Below are positions 6,862-15,082 of a DNA stretch of 64,000 nucleotides, one piece after another. Source of the stretch: an uncultured Muribaculaceae bacterium (GTDB lineage Bacteria > Bacteroidota > Bacteroidia > Bacteroidales > Muribaculaceae). A program made the position numbers and the translations under genes. The stretch's first letter is position 1. Each line of letters starts with the position of its first letter. The notes under the pieces are model-generated. The model searched no databases. It was not told where the DNA came from and saw only the letters and a program-made list of their open reading frames with translations. The stretch is taken from the NCBI GenBank assembly GCA_910579675.1, contig CAJTUF010000006.1, positions 1 through 64,000 of the forward strand, written 5' to 3'.

Positions 6862-9449
6862 TTGCGTAGTGTGATGGTGAAAAGGAGTTCACGGCCACGA
6901 AGCCAGCGCTGCGACTCAAACGATGAGAGCTGGCCTGCGCTATAGGTGGTGTAGTTGTATTTGCGTTGGTCGGTGATATTGTTGAGGATTGTTGAGAGTT
7001 CAACCCGTTTGCTGGCCTTATATACGAGCTTGGTGTCGAGAAGGAGTGCGTTTTTGTATACGCCTTCGGTAAGCTCGTTGCGGTAGTGTTCGCCCATTAT
7101 GCGCCACTCCCACTTGGGGTGGGGCATGATGTTGATGAGCAGATTGTTTTCCATTCCGCTCAACCATGAGCTATTGATGCCGTTCATTGTCATGCGGCTG
7201 TTGGCAAAACTGATTGAATAATCGAAGCTGAGCCATTGCAGCGGCATGCCGTTGATCTTGCCACCCGCGCTCCAGCCGGTGCTGATAGAGTTGACGGCCA
7301 TATTCTGCGACAGGAGATGCGATTCGCTTCGGCTGAAGCTGCCGTTGATATTGGCGCTTCCGCGCATAAAGTCGAGAGTCTTTCCCACAGTGCCGCGTGA
7401 CATGAACATCTTGCCATCGCTCTTGGCATCGGTGTAGGAGTAAACGATATAGTCGCCGAAGAGCTGCTGCGACATGGTGTAGGGGAGGTGTGACCATGAC
7501 TGCATCACCATAGCATTGGCAAAGACACCGCGGCGGGTCTGCTTGTAAGAAAAGGTGGCCGACAGATTTTGCGACGATGATGTGTAGAAGTCGTCGACAC
7601 CTTTCTGAAACGATCTATAATTGGTCATTATATATCCCGGCTGAATCATGTGGAGATTCATGGGAGATCGGCCTGTGGATCCACGCATTGTAACAGAGAA
7701 GCGGTTGTTTGGCTTCCAGTTCATGCTAAGCGAGGGGGAGAAATAGCCCTCCGAGCGGTTGGCGAGAGCTTTGTCGAAGGTATAATGAGCAAAGCTAAGG
7801 GGGGCGTTGAGGGTGATATTGACTCTCTTTACCCAATATTCAAAGCGGGGAGTGGCGTAGAGGGTGAGATAGTTTGTGTTGACGACATTGGTGAGCTCAT
7901 CGGGATCTTCTAAAAAGGCGACCTTGTTGCCATCGGAACTCATCGACCTTAGATAGCCCTTGATACCCCCTTCGAGGCTCACTGTTATGCCCTTGAGGGT
8001 TAAGGCGTAGGCCACGCTCTCATGAGTGAAGAAGGCATGGTCGCCCACATGCTGGCGGATATCGGCTCCGTCCATCGCTACGGAGAGAGTCTGAGGCAGC
8101 GACTCCCATTCATTATTGCTTGCAAAGGTCACCAGATGCTGTCCTTTGAAGCGCTTGATCATCCTGAAGTTGTTGGAAAGATAATAGTCGGGGAGTGAGG
8201 CGGTCTGCTCGTTGGGGATTGAACCGGCCACAGAAAGCCTCACATCGTCCCAGTCGACATTTGTCTTGAGGGTGTTGTTGATGAAGGTAGTTTTCTGATT
8301 GACTTCGTAGATAAATTTGGCTGAGAGGGCATGGGCTCGGTCCCGTCCGTCGCGATCTTCAGTCACCACTCTGTTTCCTTCGTTGAGATAGTAGGTAGTG
8401 ATGTTGGCGGCACGCGCCGTGACGCGGTTGAAAGAATAGTCGATCTGAGCCTTCAGTTCACCTCCGCGCACCTTCCATAGACTGTTTGTCGACACGAGGG
8501 CCGAACGGTTGAAGAGGGTGCGCTTGCGGCTCAAAGAGGGTACTCCAGGGAGCGACACACTTACATATCGGCTCAATTCGGTGGATCGGCGTGAAGCAAA
8601 GAAGTCGGTTGCGCTTGCGGAGAGGTCTTCGCCGATATTGTTGGTCCTGAATGTGGTGAGATTCTGGAATCCGGGCATCACTGCCATGGCGAAAAGTTCG
8701 CCATCCCATGCTATCCCTTCCGGTTGCCATGCGAAACCGCCTCCGGCGTCGCCATGCAGGGTCCATGTGGCCTTTGCCTTCTTCTTCAGTTTCAGATTGA
8801 TGGCGGCCTTATCGGAAAAGCTGATACCCGAAAGAACTTGCAAAGGCTGATGATTTTCCATCACTTCAACGGCTCCCACGTCGTCGTGGTTGATGCCGTT
8901 GGTGGCCACTCCGTATTTTCCACCCAGCAGATCGGATCCTTCGATGTAAAATTTATTGATGTCCTCGCCCTGATATTGTATTTTGCCGCTTTTGTTGACG
9001 TCGATACCGGGCATACGCTTGAGCACGTCGCCTATGCTGCGGTCTTGAGCTTGTGCAAATGTGCCTACATTGTAGGTGATGGTGTCGCCCTGCTCGCGTA
9101 TGCGATCGGCTTTCACAGCCACTTCCTTAAGCAAAGTGGTAGCCGGGGTCATGACAATGGTCAGCGGAAGAGCCACGCTGTCAAGGCCAACAGAATACTT
9201 GGCAAAGCTCATCATCGACACATCGAGAGTGTGGCCCTTTGTAGTGGTGGTGGATATGACAAAACGGCCCGAAGCATCGGTCGTGGCATATTTTTTTATC
9301 TTTCCCTCGGCATTGCGGAGTATGACCGAGGCGCCGGTGAGCGGCTCGTTTGAGCCATGCTCCATCACAACGCCAGCCACATCAATCTGAGCAGCTCCAG
9401 TGAGCGCTCCTGATGCAGTCAACAATAAGATGAGTATAAGCCGGATCAT
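6858..9449 (-). CDS. TonB-dependent-receptor-like outer-membrane barrel protein with CarboxypepD_reg-like domain
   Basis: The start at 9449 gives an 863-residue protein with a good signal peptide (M-I-R-L-I-L-I-L-L-L, cleavage near G-A-A-Q); upstream in-frame starts add a polar tail and are rejected. A CarboxypepD_reg-like domain spans about residues 20-105 (G-V-V-M-E-H-G-S-N-E-P-L-T-G-A-S-V). A plug-like section follows (V-L-K-R-M-P-G-I-D-V) and then a long beta-strand-rich barrel. It lacks a SusC-like size and has no SusD partner. It is coupled to the GLPGLI gene. The cargo or substrate is not known. Confidence 0.82.
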   Translation of the reverse strand: MIRLILILLLTASGALTGAAQIDVAGVVMEHGSNEPLTGASVILRNAEGKIKKYATTDASGRFVISTTTTKGHTLDVSMMSFAKYSVGLDSVALPLTIVMTPATTLLKEVAVKADRIREQGDTITYNVGTFAQAQDRSIGDVLKRMPGIDVNKSGKIQYQGEDINKFYIEGSDLLGGKYGVATNGINHDDVGAVEVMENHQPLQVLSGISFSDKAAINLKLKKKAKATWTLHGDAGGGFAWQPEGIAWDGELFAMAVMPGFQNLTTFRTNNIGEDLSASATDFFASRRSTELSRYVSVSLPGVPSLSRKRTLFNRSALVSTNSLWKVRGGELKAQIDYSFNRVTARAANITTYYLNEGNRVVTEDRDGRDRAHALSAKFIYEVNQKTTFINNTLKTNVDWDDVRLSVAGSIPNEQTASLPDYYLSNNFRMIKRFKGQHLVTFASNNEWESLPQTLSVAMDGADIRQHVGDHAFFTHESVAYALTLKGITVSLEGGIKGYLRSMSSDGNKVAFLEDPDELTNVVNTNYLTLYATPRFEYWVKRVNITLNAPLSFAHYTFDKALANRSEGYFSPSLSMNWKPNNRFSVTMRGSTGRSPMNLHMIQPGYIMTNYRSFQKGVDDFYTSSSQNLSATFSYKQTRRGVFANAMVMQSWSHLPYTMSQQLFGDYIVYSYTDAKSDGKMFMSRGTVGKTLDFMRGSANINGSFSRSESHLLSQNMAVNSISTGWSAGGKINGMPLQWLSFDYSISFANSRMTMNGINSSWLSGMENNLLINIMPHPKWEWRIMGEHYRNELTEGVYKNALLLDTKLVYKASKRVELSTILNNITDQRKYNYTTYSAGQLSSFESQRWLRGRELLFTITLRK

Positions 9450-9495
9450 AATTAGTGGGGATAGTTGGTTTCCTCTTTGCCACGATGTGGCTGGA

Positions 9496-9618
9496 TTATT
9501 GTGCGCGCTCAATCGGATCTGTGGTTGATTCGACATCCTTGACAAAATAAGAGGCATAGACAGATGCGCCGCTGGCAATGGAGGCAGACAATGAGATGAC
9601 GATTGGTTGACGATTCAT
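9496..9618 (-). CDS. Possible small peptide (40 residues)
   Basis: An ATG at 9618 opens a 40-codon frame ending at TAA 9498-9496, 46 bases before the barrel gene start. The N-terminal half is uncharged after Arg3 and rich in Ser, Ala, Ile and Val; the C-terminal half is acidic and polar. The layout (small secreted-type peptide, then receptor, then GLPGLI protein) recalls peptide-receptor loci in Bacteroidota, but the NVEALA motif is absent. No strong ribosome site is visible. It may be non-coding leader. Confidence 0.3.
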   Translation of the reverse strand: MNRQPIVISLSASIASGASVYASYFVKDVESTTDPIERAQ

Positions 9619-9907
9619 ATGAGAGATAGCTGAAACAATGATGAATCCTTACTTAATTGATGTGCAAATATGATAATTTATTTCCATATTTCCATATACA
9701 TATGTAATGATTTAATAAATTTAACTATCGCCGTGAAGGTAATTGAGACATGAATCGGTATGATATTTCAAATAGGCATGTGGGATAGATAGTGGGCTAT
9801 GTATGCGTTGATGGTGTCATCGAAGTAGCAGACATCTTTGCCGTGTAGCATCTGTGTAGCACAACTATGTCAAAACGGGGCGTTTTCGTGGCATACGTCA
9901 AAAACAG
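9619..9907. other. AT-rich intergenic region between receptor operon and tRNA-Ser
   Basis: Bases 9640-9780 are AT-rich and may hold the minus-strand promoter of the receptor operon (a partial box CATATTTG near 9668-9675). Bases 9790-9900 contain two copies of TGTAGCA separated by four bases and a short minus-strand frame ending near 9780; neither resembles a known gene. No integrase or att duplicate of the tRNA end was found. Confidence 0.4.
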
Positions 9908-9939
9908 AAAAACCTGTAAGTAGCTACTTACAGGTTTTT
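9908..9939 (-). terminator. Terminator of tRNA-Ser (perfect palindrome)
   Basis: A 32-base perfect inverted repeat, with arms AAAAACCTGTAAGTAG and its complement. It has A/T ends on both sides and so is bidirectional in principle. It sits 10 bases past the tRNA CCA end. Confidence 0.85.
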
Positions 9940-9949
9940 GTGATGATTT

Positions 9950-10041
9950 TGGCGGAGAGGACGAGATTCGAACTCGTGGATAGGATTGCTCCCATCGTCG
10001 GTTTAGCAAACCGGTGGTTTCAGCCACTCACCCACCTCTCC
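9950..10041 (-). tRNA. tRNA-Ser (anticodon GCU)
   Basis: Read on the minus strand, the acceptor 5' GGAGAGG (10041-10035) pairs with CCTCTCC (9960-9954). The discriminator G is at 9953, and CCA is encoded at 9952-9950. The anticodon loop reads TTTGCTAAA within a CCGG stem, giving GCU, which decodes AGC/AGU. A long variable arm of serine type lies between the anticodon stem and the T arm (GTTCGAATC). Length is 89 nt without CCA. Confidence 0.95.
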
Positions 10042-10084
10042 GGGGTATTTAGCTTCGTGGTTGGGTCTCTTCCCAAAAGCGATG

Positions 10085-10116
10085 CAAAGTTACGCACAAT
10101 TTCTGAATGATGCAAA
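10085..10116 (-). promoter_or_regulatory. Promoter of tRNA-Ser
   Basis: On the minus strand TTTG (10116-10113) and TAACTTTG (10092-10085) are separated by 20 nt, a near-ideal Bacteroidota promoter. It lies about 43 nt before the tRNA 5' end. Confidence 0.75.
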
Positions 10117-10183
10117 TTTTTCGCAAAGATTTTTTTGAAATTGATTTGTGAGACGTGAGCCGCCGGGGGAGTGGAGTGGAAAT

Positions 10184-10217
10184 AAAAGAGGATGCCGCAG
10201 GAGCGACATCCTCTTTT
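10184..10217 (-). terminator. Terminator of the exbB-exbD-exbD-tonB operon
   Basis: AAAAGAGGATG at 10184-10194 pairs with CATCCTCTTTT at 10207-10217, giving an 11-bp stem with a 12-nt loop and a T tract on the minus strand. It is 34 bases after the tonB stop. Confidence 0.8.
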
Positions 10218-10250
10218 ATCTGATTGGCCTGTTGAGGCCGTTGATTAGGA

Positions 10251-11105
10251 TCAGTTGTTGGCAAGCTTAAATGCGATAGGCACAGTGTACCATACGTTAA
10301 CGGCCTGACCATTCTGCTTACCGGGCTGGAACTTGGGAAGCGACTTAACAACGCGTACAGCTTCCTTGTCGAGGTCGGGGTCTTTGCCACGGACTACCTT
10401 TACTTCGCCTACCTGACCGGTCTTGGTAACAACGAACATCACGGTTACGCGACCTTGAACGTTGTTTTCAATTGCCAGCTGGGGATAGCGGAGATTCTTA
10501 GCAATCCACTTGAGGAGGGCAGCGTCGCCACCGGGGAACAGCGGGGGCTGCTCAACGGCCTCAAACACCTTGTCGGGTTCGGGTTCGGGAGTCTTTTCCT
10601 CAACGACTACGACTTCCTTGTGCTCCTGAGCGTTGATGATGTCGTCGACACCACGGTCTTCATCGACAGCACCCATTGCACGGTCGTCTTCTTTGATTTC
10701 ATCCTGTGATTTGAAGTCTTCCTCAACTTCGTCGTCATTGGCGATGAGTACCTCAGTCACCTTTTGGGTGTTGAGAAGGTCATCTTTAACGACTTCTTCG
10801 AGTTCTTGTTCTTCAAACTTCTGGGGTTCTTCTTCAGGAACTTCCTCGATTTCTTCGGTGACAGCCATTTCAACAAGCACCTGCTCGCCTTCGTCCTCAG
10901 GACGGGCTTCAGCCTGCTTGATCACGGTGTCAACGAGGATGGCGAGGATAGCTATGAGGGCCATCATGATGATGATGACGATCATGGCCTTATTGTGACG
11001 GGAGGGCGAAGCAGCGCGCAGCTGATAAGCGCCGTACTCCTTATTTTTGCCATCAAAGACAATGTCGCGCCACTCTTGTGATGAAAGATCTACATCTTTT
11101 GCCAT
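10251..11105 (-). CDS. tonB: Energy transducer TonB
   Basis: 284 residues. A cytoplasmic N-terminus (about 40 residues, with K-N-K-E-Y-G-A-Y-Q-L-R typical of Bacteroidota TonB) is followed by one transmembrane helix at about 41-62, then a long periplasmic linker that is strongly acidic (Glu/Val/Asp-rich) rather than Pro-Lys rich. The TonB C-terminal domain is at about 190-284: F-P-G-G-D-A-A-L-L near 191, Y-P-Q-L-A near 207, G-R-V-T-V-M-F-V-V, and W-Y-T-V-P-I near the end. It transmits proton-motive force from ExbB/ExbD to outer-membrane receptors such as the one at 6858-9449. It is last in its operon. Confidence 0.93.
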   Translation of the reverse strand: MAKDVDLSSQEWRDIVFDGKNKEYGAYQLRAASPSRHNKAMIVIIIMMALIAILAILVDTVIKQAEARPEDEGEQVLVEMAVTEEIEEVPEEEPQKFEEQELEEVVKDDLLNTQKVTEVLIANDDEVEEDFKSQDEIKEDDRAMGAVDEDRGVDDIINAQEHKEVVVVEEKTPEPEPDKVFEAVEQPPLFPGGDAALLKWIAKNLRYPQLAIENNVQGRVTVMFVVTKTGQVGEVKVVRGKDPDLDKEAVRVVKSLPKFQPGKQNGQAVNVWYTVPIAFKLANN

Positions 11106-11149
11106 TTCTTCTAAGCGTTAGATTTGGTTAAACATATATCAATCATCAA

Positions 11150-11899
11150 TTAATTACCGTGGTTACGGATGTATGCATCAATCATGCCCTGGTCGGTGGC
11201 GTTGATGTTGTCGATCTGATAACGCGAGATCTGGTTGATCTGCATTTCGTCGAGAGCGCCGATAACGGAAGCCCATGATGCATTGGGTGTAGCCTTGATA
11301 ATTACTACCGGACGTGTGAGGGTGGAATCGTTGCGGATTTCCTTGGCACGTGCCTGGTAAATAGAGTCGTTGATGTCTTTCTTTGAAGAGAACTCCTTGT
11401 TGCGCCACTGCTGCTTGAGGACTGCGATCTTTTCGAGAACAGCCTTGTTGCGGTTGTGGAGGATCTTGCGGATACCCTGCTGCATGCCTTGTTCATCGTT
11501 GCCGATGAAGGTTTCACGCATGAGGTTGGAGTCTTCGAAGATAGAGTCGTTGTTTTCGTCAGTCACCATGGGCTTGCCGAGGTAGTAATAGACGATGTTT
11601 TTAGCTTTACCTTCGTCGTCCTTCTTGATGGAGCCGTCGTCGTTGCGTTCGGTATCAACAATAAGGGTGATAGCCTCCGAATCCTTAGCCTTGTTCATTT
11701 CTTGCTGCTCTACCTTCTCGTTTGTGGGGAGTGCAATCGAGAGGGTCTGCGATTTGATCATCGTAGTACAGAGCATGAAGAACGTGATGAGAAGCATGTT
11801 CATGTCCACCATCGGTGTGAAGTCGACGTGGATAGACATCTTCTTCTGGGCGCCTTTTTTCTTCTTGCCGCCCTTGTCTGATTGTTCTATCTGTGCCAT
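11150..11899 (-). CDS. exbD: ExbD-type biopolymer transport protein (second copy)
   Basis: 249 residues, longer than classical ExbD (about 140). A basic N-terminus (G-G-K-K-K-K-G) leads into H-V-D-F-T-P-M-V-D-M-N-M-L-L-I-T-F-F-M-L, the single transmembrane helix with the conserved Asp that carries protons. The periplasmic part has a charged insert and a C-terminal ExbD fold (V-V-I-I-K-A-T-P-N-A-S near 205). It lies six bases after the other exbD gene and 44 bases before tonB. The two ExbD proteins are clearly different and may form a mixed complex; that is inference. Confidence 0.92.
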   Translation of the reverse strand: MAQIEQSDKGGKKKKGAQKKMSIHVDFTPMVDMNMLLITFFMLCTTMIKSQTLSIALPTNEKVEQQEMNKAKDSEAITLIVDTERNDDGSIKKDDEGKAKNIVYYYLGKPMVTDENNDSIFEDSNLMRETFIGNDEQGMQQGIRKILHNRNKAVLEKIAVLKQQWRNKEFSSKKDINDSIYQARAKEIRNDSTLTRPVVIIKATPNASWASVIGALDEMQINQISRYQIDNINATDQGMIDAYIRNHGN

Positions 11900-11904
11900 G
11901 ATGA

Positions 11905-12624
11905 TTATTCGCTTTCGGTTTTGAGCGCCGTGAGAAGGCTGAACTTATTCATCTTCAGGGTCTGAAGGTTGTCGAGCACGTGGTGAACGGTCGAGTAGGG
12001 GGTGATCTGGTCGGCCTTGACGGCGATGCCTTCACCCTTCTTCATGAGGGCCTGGAGGTTTTCATTGCCAGAAGAGTAGATGGCCTGCATCCAGATCTGG
12101 AACTCGTTTGGCGTGTTGAGGTCGGTGTTGTCGTCGATGGGTATACCGACGTCAGCACGGTTCATGTCAGTGATGACTTTGTCTTGCTCTGTCTGTGACA
12201 TGCGGAGGAATGTGGGGAGAGCCTGGAAAGGTACACCGAAAGTACCGATTTTGGCAAACACGTCAGCATCCTGCTCAGTCAGGACTACTTTCTTGCTCGG
12301 GTGAAGGGTGTTGTACTTGGCAACAGCGTTTTTGAGGATTTCCTTGCGCAGAGGCTCGGAACCCCATTCCTCGGGATTGTTGGCGAGGTCGGCTTCACCT
12401 GAAACGGAGATGAACACCTTTCCTTCGGGAGATACGAGAATAGATGCCAGGTTAGCAGTAGGCACCTTCTCTTCCGACACCGATGATGGAGTGATAACGG
12501 TGACGGGCTCCTTCTGGAGGAAGGTAGAGGTCAACATGAAGAAAGTAAGCAAAAGAACAGTCACATCACTCATCGCGGTCATGTCGATGAGGGTACTCTT
12601 TCTTTTAATTTTTACTTTTCCCAT
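11905..12624 (-). CDS. exbD: ExbD-type biopolymer transport protein (first copy)
   Basis: 239 residues. The N-terminus has K-R-K-S-T-L-I-D-M-T-A-M-S-D-V-T-V-L-L-L-T-F-F-M-L, again the proton-conducting Asp within a single transmembrane helix. A large periplasmic domain follows with a lysine- and acid-rich middle section and I-A-V-K-A-D near 210. It sits between exbB (51-base gap) and the second exbD. Divergence from the neighbour suggests an old duplication kept across Bacteroidota. Confidence 0.92.
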   Translation of the reverse strand: MGKVKIKRKSTLIDMTAMSDVTVLLLTFFMLTSTFLQKEPVTVITPSSVSEEKVPTANLASILVSPEGKVFISVSGEADLANNPEEWGSEPLRKEILKNAVAKYNTLHPSKKVVLTEQDADVFAKIGTFGVPFQALPTFLRMSQTEQDKVITDMNRADVGIPIDDNTDLNTPNEFQIWMQAIYSSGNENLQALMKKGEGIAVKADQITPYSTVHHVLDNLQTLKMNKFSLLTALKTESE

Positions 12625-12674
12625 ATTACGCTTAATAAATTGTAGTTAGTTGGTTTGTTAAGGTGTAACAGGGA

Positions 12675-13490
12675 TCAGTGGGTAGCTGCGAAAGTCTGAA
12701 CGATAGAGAAACCGATTTCGTCGATAGCGTAGGTGAGGTTATCGATCTTGTTGGTGTAGTAGTTGTAGGAGATTACAGCGAAGGCACCGGTTGCGATACC
12801 GAAGGCGGTGTTGATAAGAGCCTCAGAGATACCGGTGGAGAGCTCGGTGGAGTCAGGAGCACCAGACTGAGCGAGAGCCTGGAACGACTTGATCATACCC
12901 ATTACAGTACCGAGAAGACCAACGAGAGTACCGAGGGTGGTCATGGTAGCAACGATGGGGAGGTTCTGCTGGAGAGCGGGCATCTCGAGAGCAGTAGCTT
13001 CTTCAACTTCCTTCTGGAGGGTGGCAACCTTCTGCTCCTTGGAGAGAACGGTGTTCTTGTCCATTTCCTCGTAGCGGGTGAGAGCGGCCGAAACAACAGC
13101 GGCTACAGAACCCTGCTGCTTGGCGCAGAGAGCCTTGGCGCCAGCGATGTCGTTTTTGGCGAGGCAAAGCTTAACGCCAGCAACAAACTTGGTGATGTTG
13201 CCTTTGCCCTTGGCGCTGCCGAGAGCGATGTAGCGCTCAACAGAGAGAACGATAACGGTAAGGAAGAGTGTCTGGAGAATAGGCACGATGAAGCCACCTT
13301 TGTAGATAGTACCCCAGAGGTCGATGGGATGGCCTTCCTCGAAGTGGGATTCGTGGCCGAACCAGAACATGAAGAGGCAGATGGCAACGATGAAGCAGGC
13401 GATAATCACCAAGAATGCGTTCTTGATACCGCTAACTTTGTGACCCGTAGCTTTAGCAGCGGGCTTTGTGGTAGGCTTTTGAGCTTCCAT
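12675..13490 (-). CDS. exbB: MotA/TolQ/ExbB proton channel protein
   Basis: 271 residues with a first membrane helix at about 25-45, a second near 75-95, and a conserved MotA/TolQ/ExbB core at about 150-250. The core includes P-I-V-A-T-M-T-T-L-G-T-L-V-G-L-L-G-T-V-M-G-M-I and T-A-F-G-I-A-T-G-A-F-A-V-I. It is the channel subunit of the TonB motor and the first gene of the exbB-exbD-exbD-tonB operon, preceded by a strong promoter about 140 bases upstream. Confidence 0.93.
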   Translation of the reverse strand: MEAQKPTTKPAAKATGHKVSGIKNAFLVIIACFIVAICLFMFWFGHESHFEEGHPIDLWGTIYKGGFIVPILQTLFLTVIVLSVERYIALGSAKGKGNITKFVAGVKLCLAKNDIAGAKALCAKQQGSVAAVVSAALTRYEEMDKNTVLSKEQKVATLQKEVEEATALEMPALQQNLPIVATMTTLGTLVGLLGTVMGMIKSFQALAQSGAPDSTELSTGISEALINTAFGIATGAFAVISYNYYTNKIDNLTYAIDEIGFSIVQTFAATH

Positions 13491-13630
13491 AATAGTTAAT
13501 GATAGATGGTTGAGATTGGATTGTTTATGGTTTTGTTAGTTTTTGTTTTCGCTTTTCAGGATATGAGATAAGGGGGAGAATGGAAGTCTCGCCCGCTTTC
13601 TATAGCCGGGGTGATGTCTAAACTTAATTG

Positions 13631-13661
13631 CAAATTTAAGACAACAATTTTAACTTTCAAA
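13631..13661 (-). promoter_or_regulatory. Promoter of the exbB operon
   Basis: On the minus strand TTTG (13661-13658), 19 nt, then TAAATTTG (13638-13631), an exact match to the Bacteroidota -33/-7 consensus and spacing. The leader to the exbB ATG is about 130 nt and AT-rich, with no coding potential. No Fur-type palindrome was recognised. Confidence 0.8.
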
Positions 13662-13740
13662 ACAATTGCCGAAGAAAAAAGGCGAATATGTCGCAGAGCA
13701 ATGTTTTTTAATACGAATATGGCCTGTTTTTTAGTTTTTT

Positions 13741-14961
13741 TCAGCAGAATGTGAGTTCGCGCAGATTTTTGGAGCAGATCTGTGACGCAGCTTCGGCCAC
13801 TTGCTCGGGTGTGACGGACATGAGGCGCTCGGTGCGCTCCCGGAGGGTCATAACCGCTCCGAATCGCAGAAGCGATCTGCCTGCAGAGAGCGCCATTGCA
13901 TCGTGGCTCTCGGATGCTATGATCATCTGTCCGGCCAGCTGGCGCTTGGCGCGTTCGAGTTGTAGTGGGTCGATGGGATTCTCGGCAAGGTTGTCGAGGA
14001 TCTGTCGGGTGATGGCGCGGCATTCAAGGGTGTCGGAGTCGTCGCAGCCGAAGTATATTGTGGTGAGTCCACAGTCGGTAAAGGCTGTCGAGGCGGCATC
14101 GGCTGAGTAGACAAGTCCTCTTTTTTCGCGCAGCTCTATGTTGAGGAGGGAATTCATTCCCGGTCCGCCTATGATATTTGTGAGGAGGGCGTGGGCCTGG
14201 CGGAGCGGTGAGTAGAGCGACACGGTTGGCGCGCCGAGCATCGTGTGACTTTGATGGGAGTCGATGTCGCGGATCTGGTCAAATTCAGGCCAGGAGTCCG
14301 GCGCGACACGATTGAGTCTGTCGGGGGTGCCGGTCTTGAGGGCTGAGAAGTGGCGCCCGAGGGTGTCGAACACGCGGTCCGGATCAGTGGCGCCAAGGTA
14401 AAACAGGGTCATTCGCGACGGCACAAACATCTCTTTGAGCCAATTGCGGCAGGTGTCGGAGGTGAATGAGTTGAGGGTTTCGATCGATCCGAGTATATTG
14501 TGGCTAAGTTGGGAGCCAGCAAATATCAGATCGTCGAAATCGTCGGCAAGAGCTTCGGACGGAACATCGAGATATGAGTTGATTTCATCGGCCACGACCT
14601 CACGCTCACGCTCTATCTCGTCGACCGGGAAGGAGGCTTCGGCAACGAGCTGAGCTATGAGTGCGGACGCTCGTTCAAGGTGTCCGAATGGAAAAATGGA
14701 GTAGACCACAGTCTCCTCTTTGGTGGTATAGGCATTTAGCTCGCCACCCACGGATTCCATTTCGTTGATGATATCCATCGAGGTCATCGATGGCGTGCCT
14801 TTGAATATGGTGTGCTCAACGAAATGGGCCAGTCCGTATTGCGACGGTTTTTCGTCGCGCGATCCGGCGTCGACAGTCACTCCGAAGTATTCCGCGGCTG
14901 CGTGGGGAGCCGCTACATGCACAATACGTAGTCCCGACGGGAGGGTGTGATAGGAATACAC
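13741..14961 (-). CDS. M16 family (insulinase-like) zinc peptidase
   Basis: The chosen GTG start at 14961 gives 406 residues beginning V-Y-S-Y-H-T-L-P-S-G-L, the normal family N-terminus. Longer in-frame starts would overlap fabD and the terminator at 14988-15045 and are rejected. The inverted zinc motif H-F-V-E-H is at 46-50, and the inactive-half signature (R-E-K-R-G-L-V-Y-S) is near residue 280, so both M16 halves are present in one short subunit as in mitochondrial-processing-peptidase-like enzymes. It probably degrades or processes peptides. It follows fabD but has its own transcription unit. Confidence 0.88.
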   Translation of the reverse strand: MYSYHTLPSGLRIVHVAAPHAAAEYFGVTVDAGSRDEKPSQYGLAHFVEHTIFKGTPSMTSMDIINEMESVGGELNAYTTKEETVVYSIFPFGHLERASALIAQLVAEASFPVDEIEREREVVADEINSYLDVPSEALADDFDDLIFAGSQLSHNILGSIETLNSFTSDTCRNWLKEMFVPSRMTLFYLGATDPDRVFDTLGRHFSALKTGTPDRLNRVAPDSWPEFDQIRDIDSHQSHTMLGAPTVSLYSPLRQAHALLTNIIGGPGMNSLLNIELREKRGLVYSADAASTAFTDCGLTTIYFGCDDSDTLECRAITRQILDNLAENPIDPLQLERAKRQLAGQMIIASESHDAMALSAGRSLLRFGAVMTLRERTERLMSVTPEQVAEAASQICSKNLRELTFC

Positions 14962-14987
14962 GATAATATATACAATAAGGTGGCATG

Positions 14988-15045
14988 AAAAGCCGTCCGC
15001 GACTACTGGCGGGGCGCAAAAGTCCCGGAAGTCTGCGGACGGCTT
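14988..15045 (-). terminator. Terminator of fabD
   Basis: Arms AAGCCGTCCGC (14990-15000) and GCGGACGGCTT (15035-15045) form an 11-bp stem, with TTTT following on the minus strand. This separates fabD from the M16 gene and supports the short M16 start. Confidence 0.75.
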
Positions 15046-15082
15046 GATACCGTGGTTGGTGGGTTGTGGCAGTGAATCGCCA

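Noticed and set aside
9908..9939. Perfect 32-base palindrome as a recombination site
   Set aside because: Position just after the tRNA and T-rich ends fit a terminator better.
9797..10027. 76-codon minus-strand frame
   Set aside because: It overlaps the tRNA-Ser gene and its terminator, so it cannot be a real protein gene.
13556..14023. 155-codon minus-strand frame overlapping the M16 gene end
   Set aside because: It crosses the exbB leader and promoter and has random composition.
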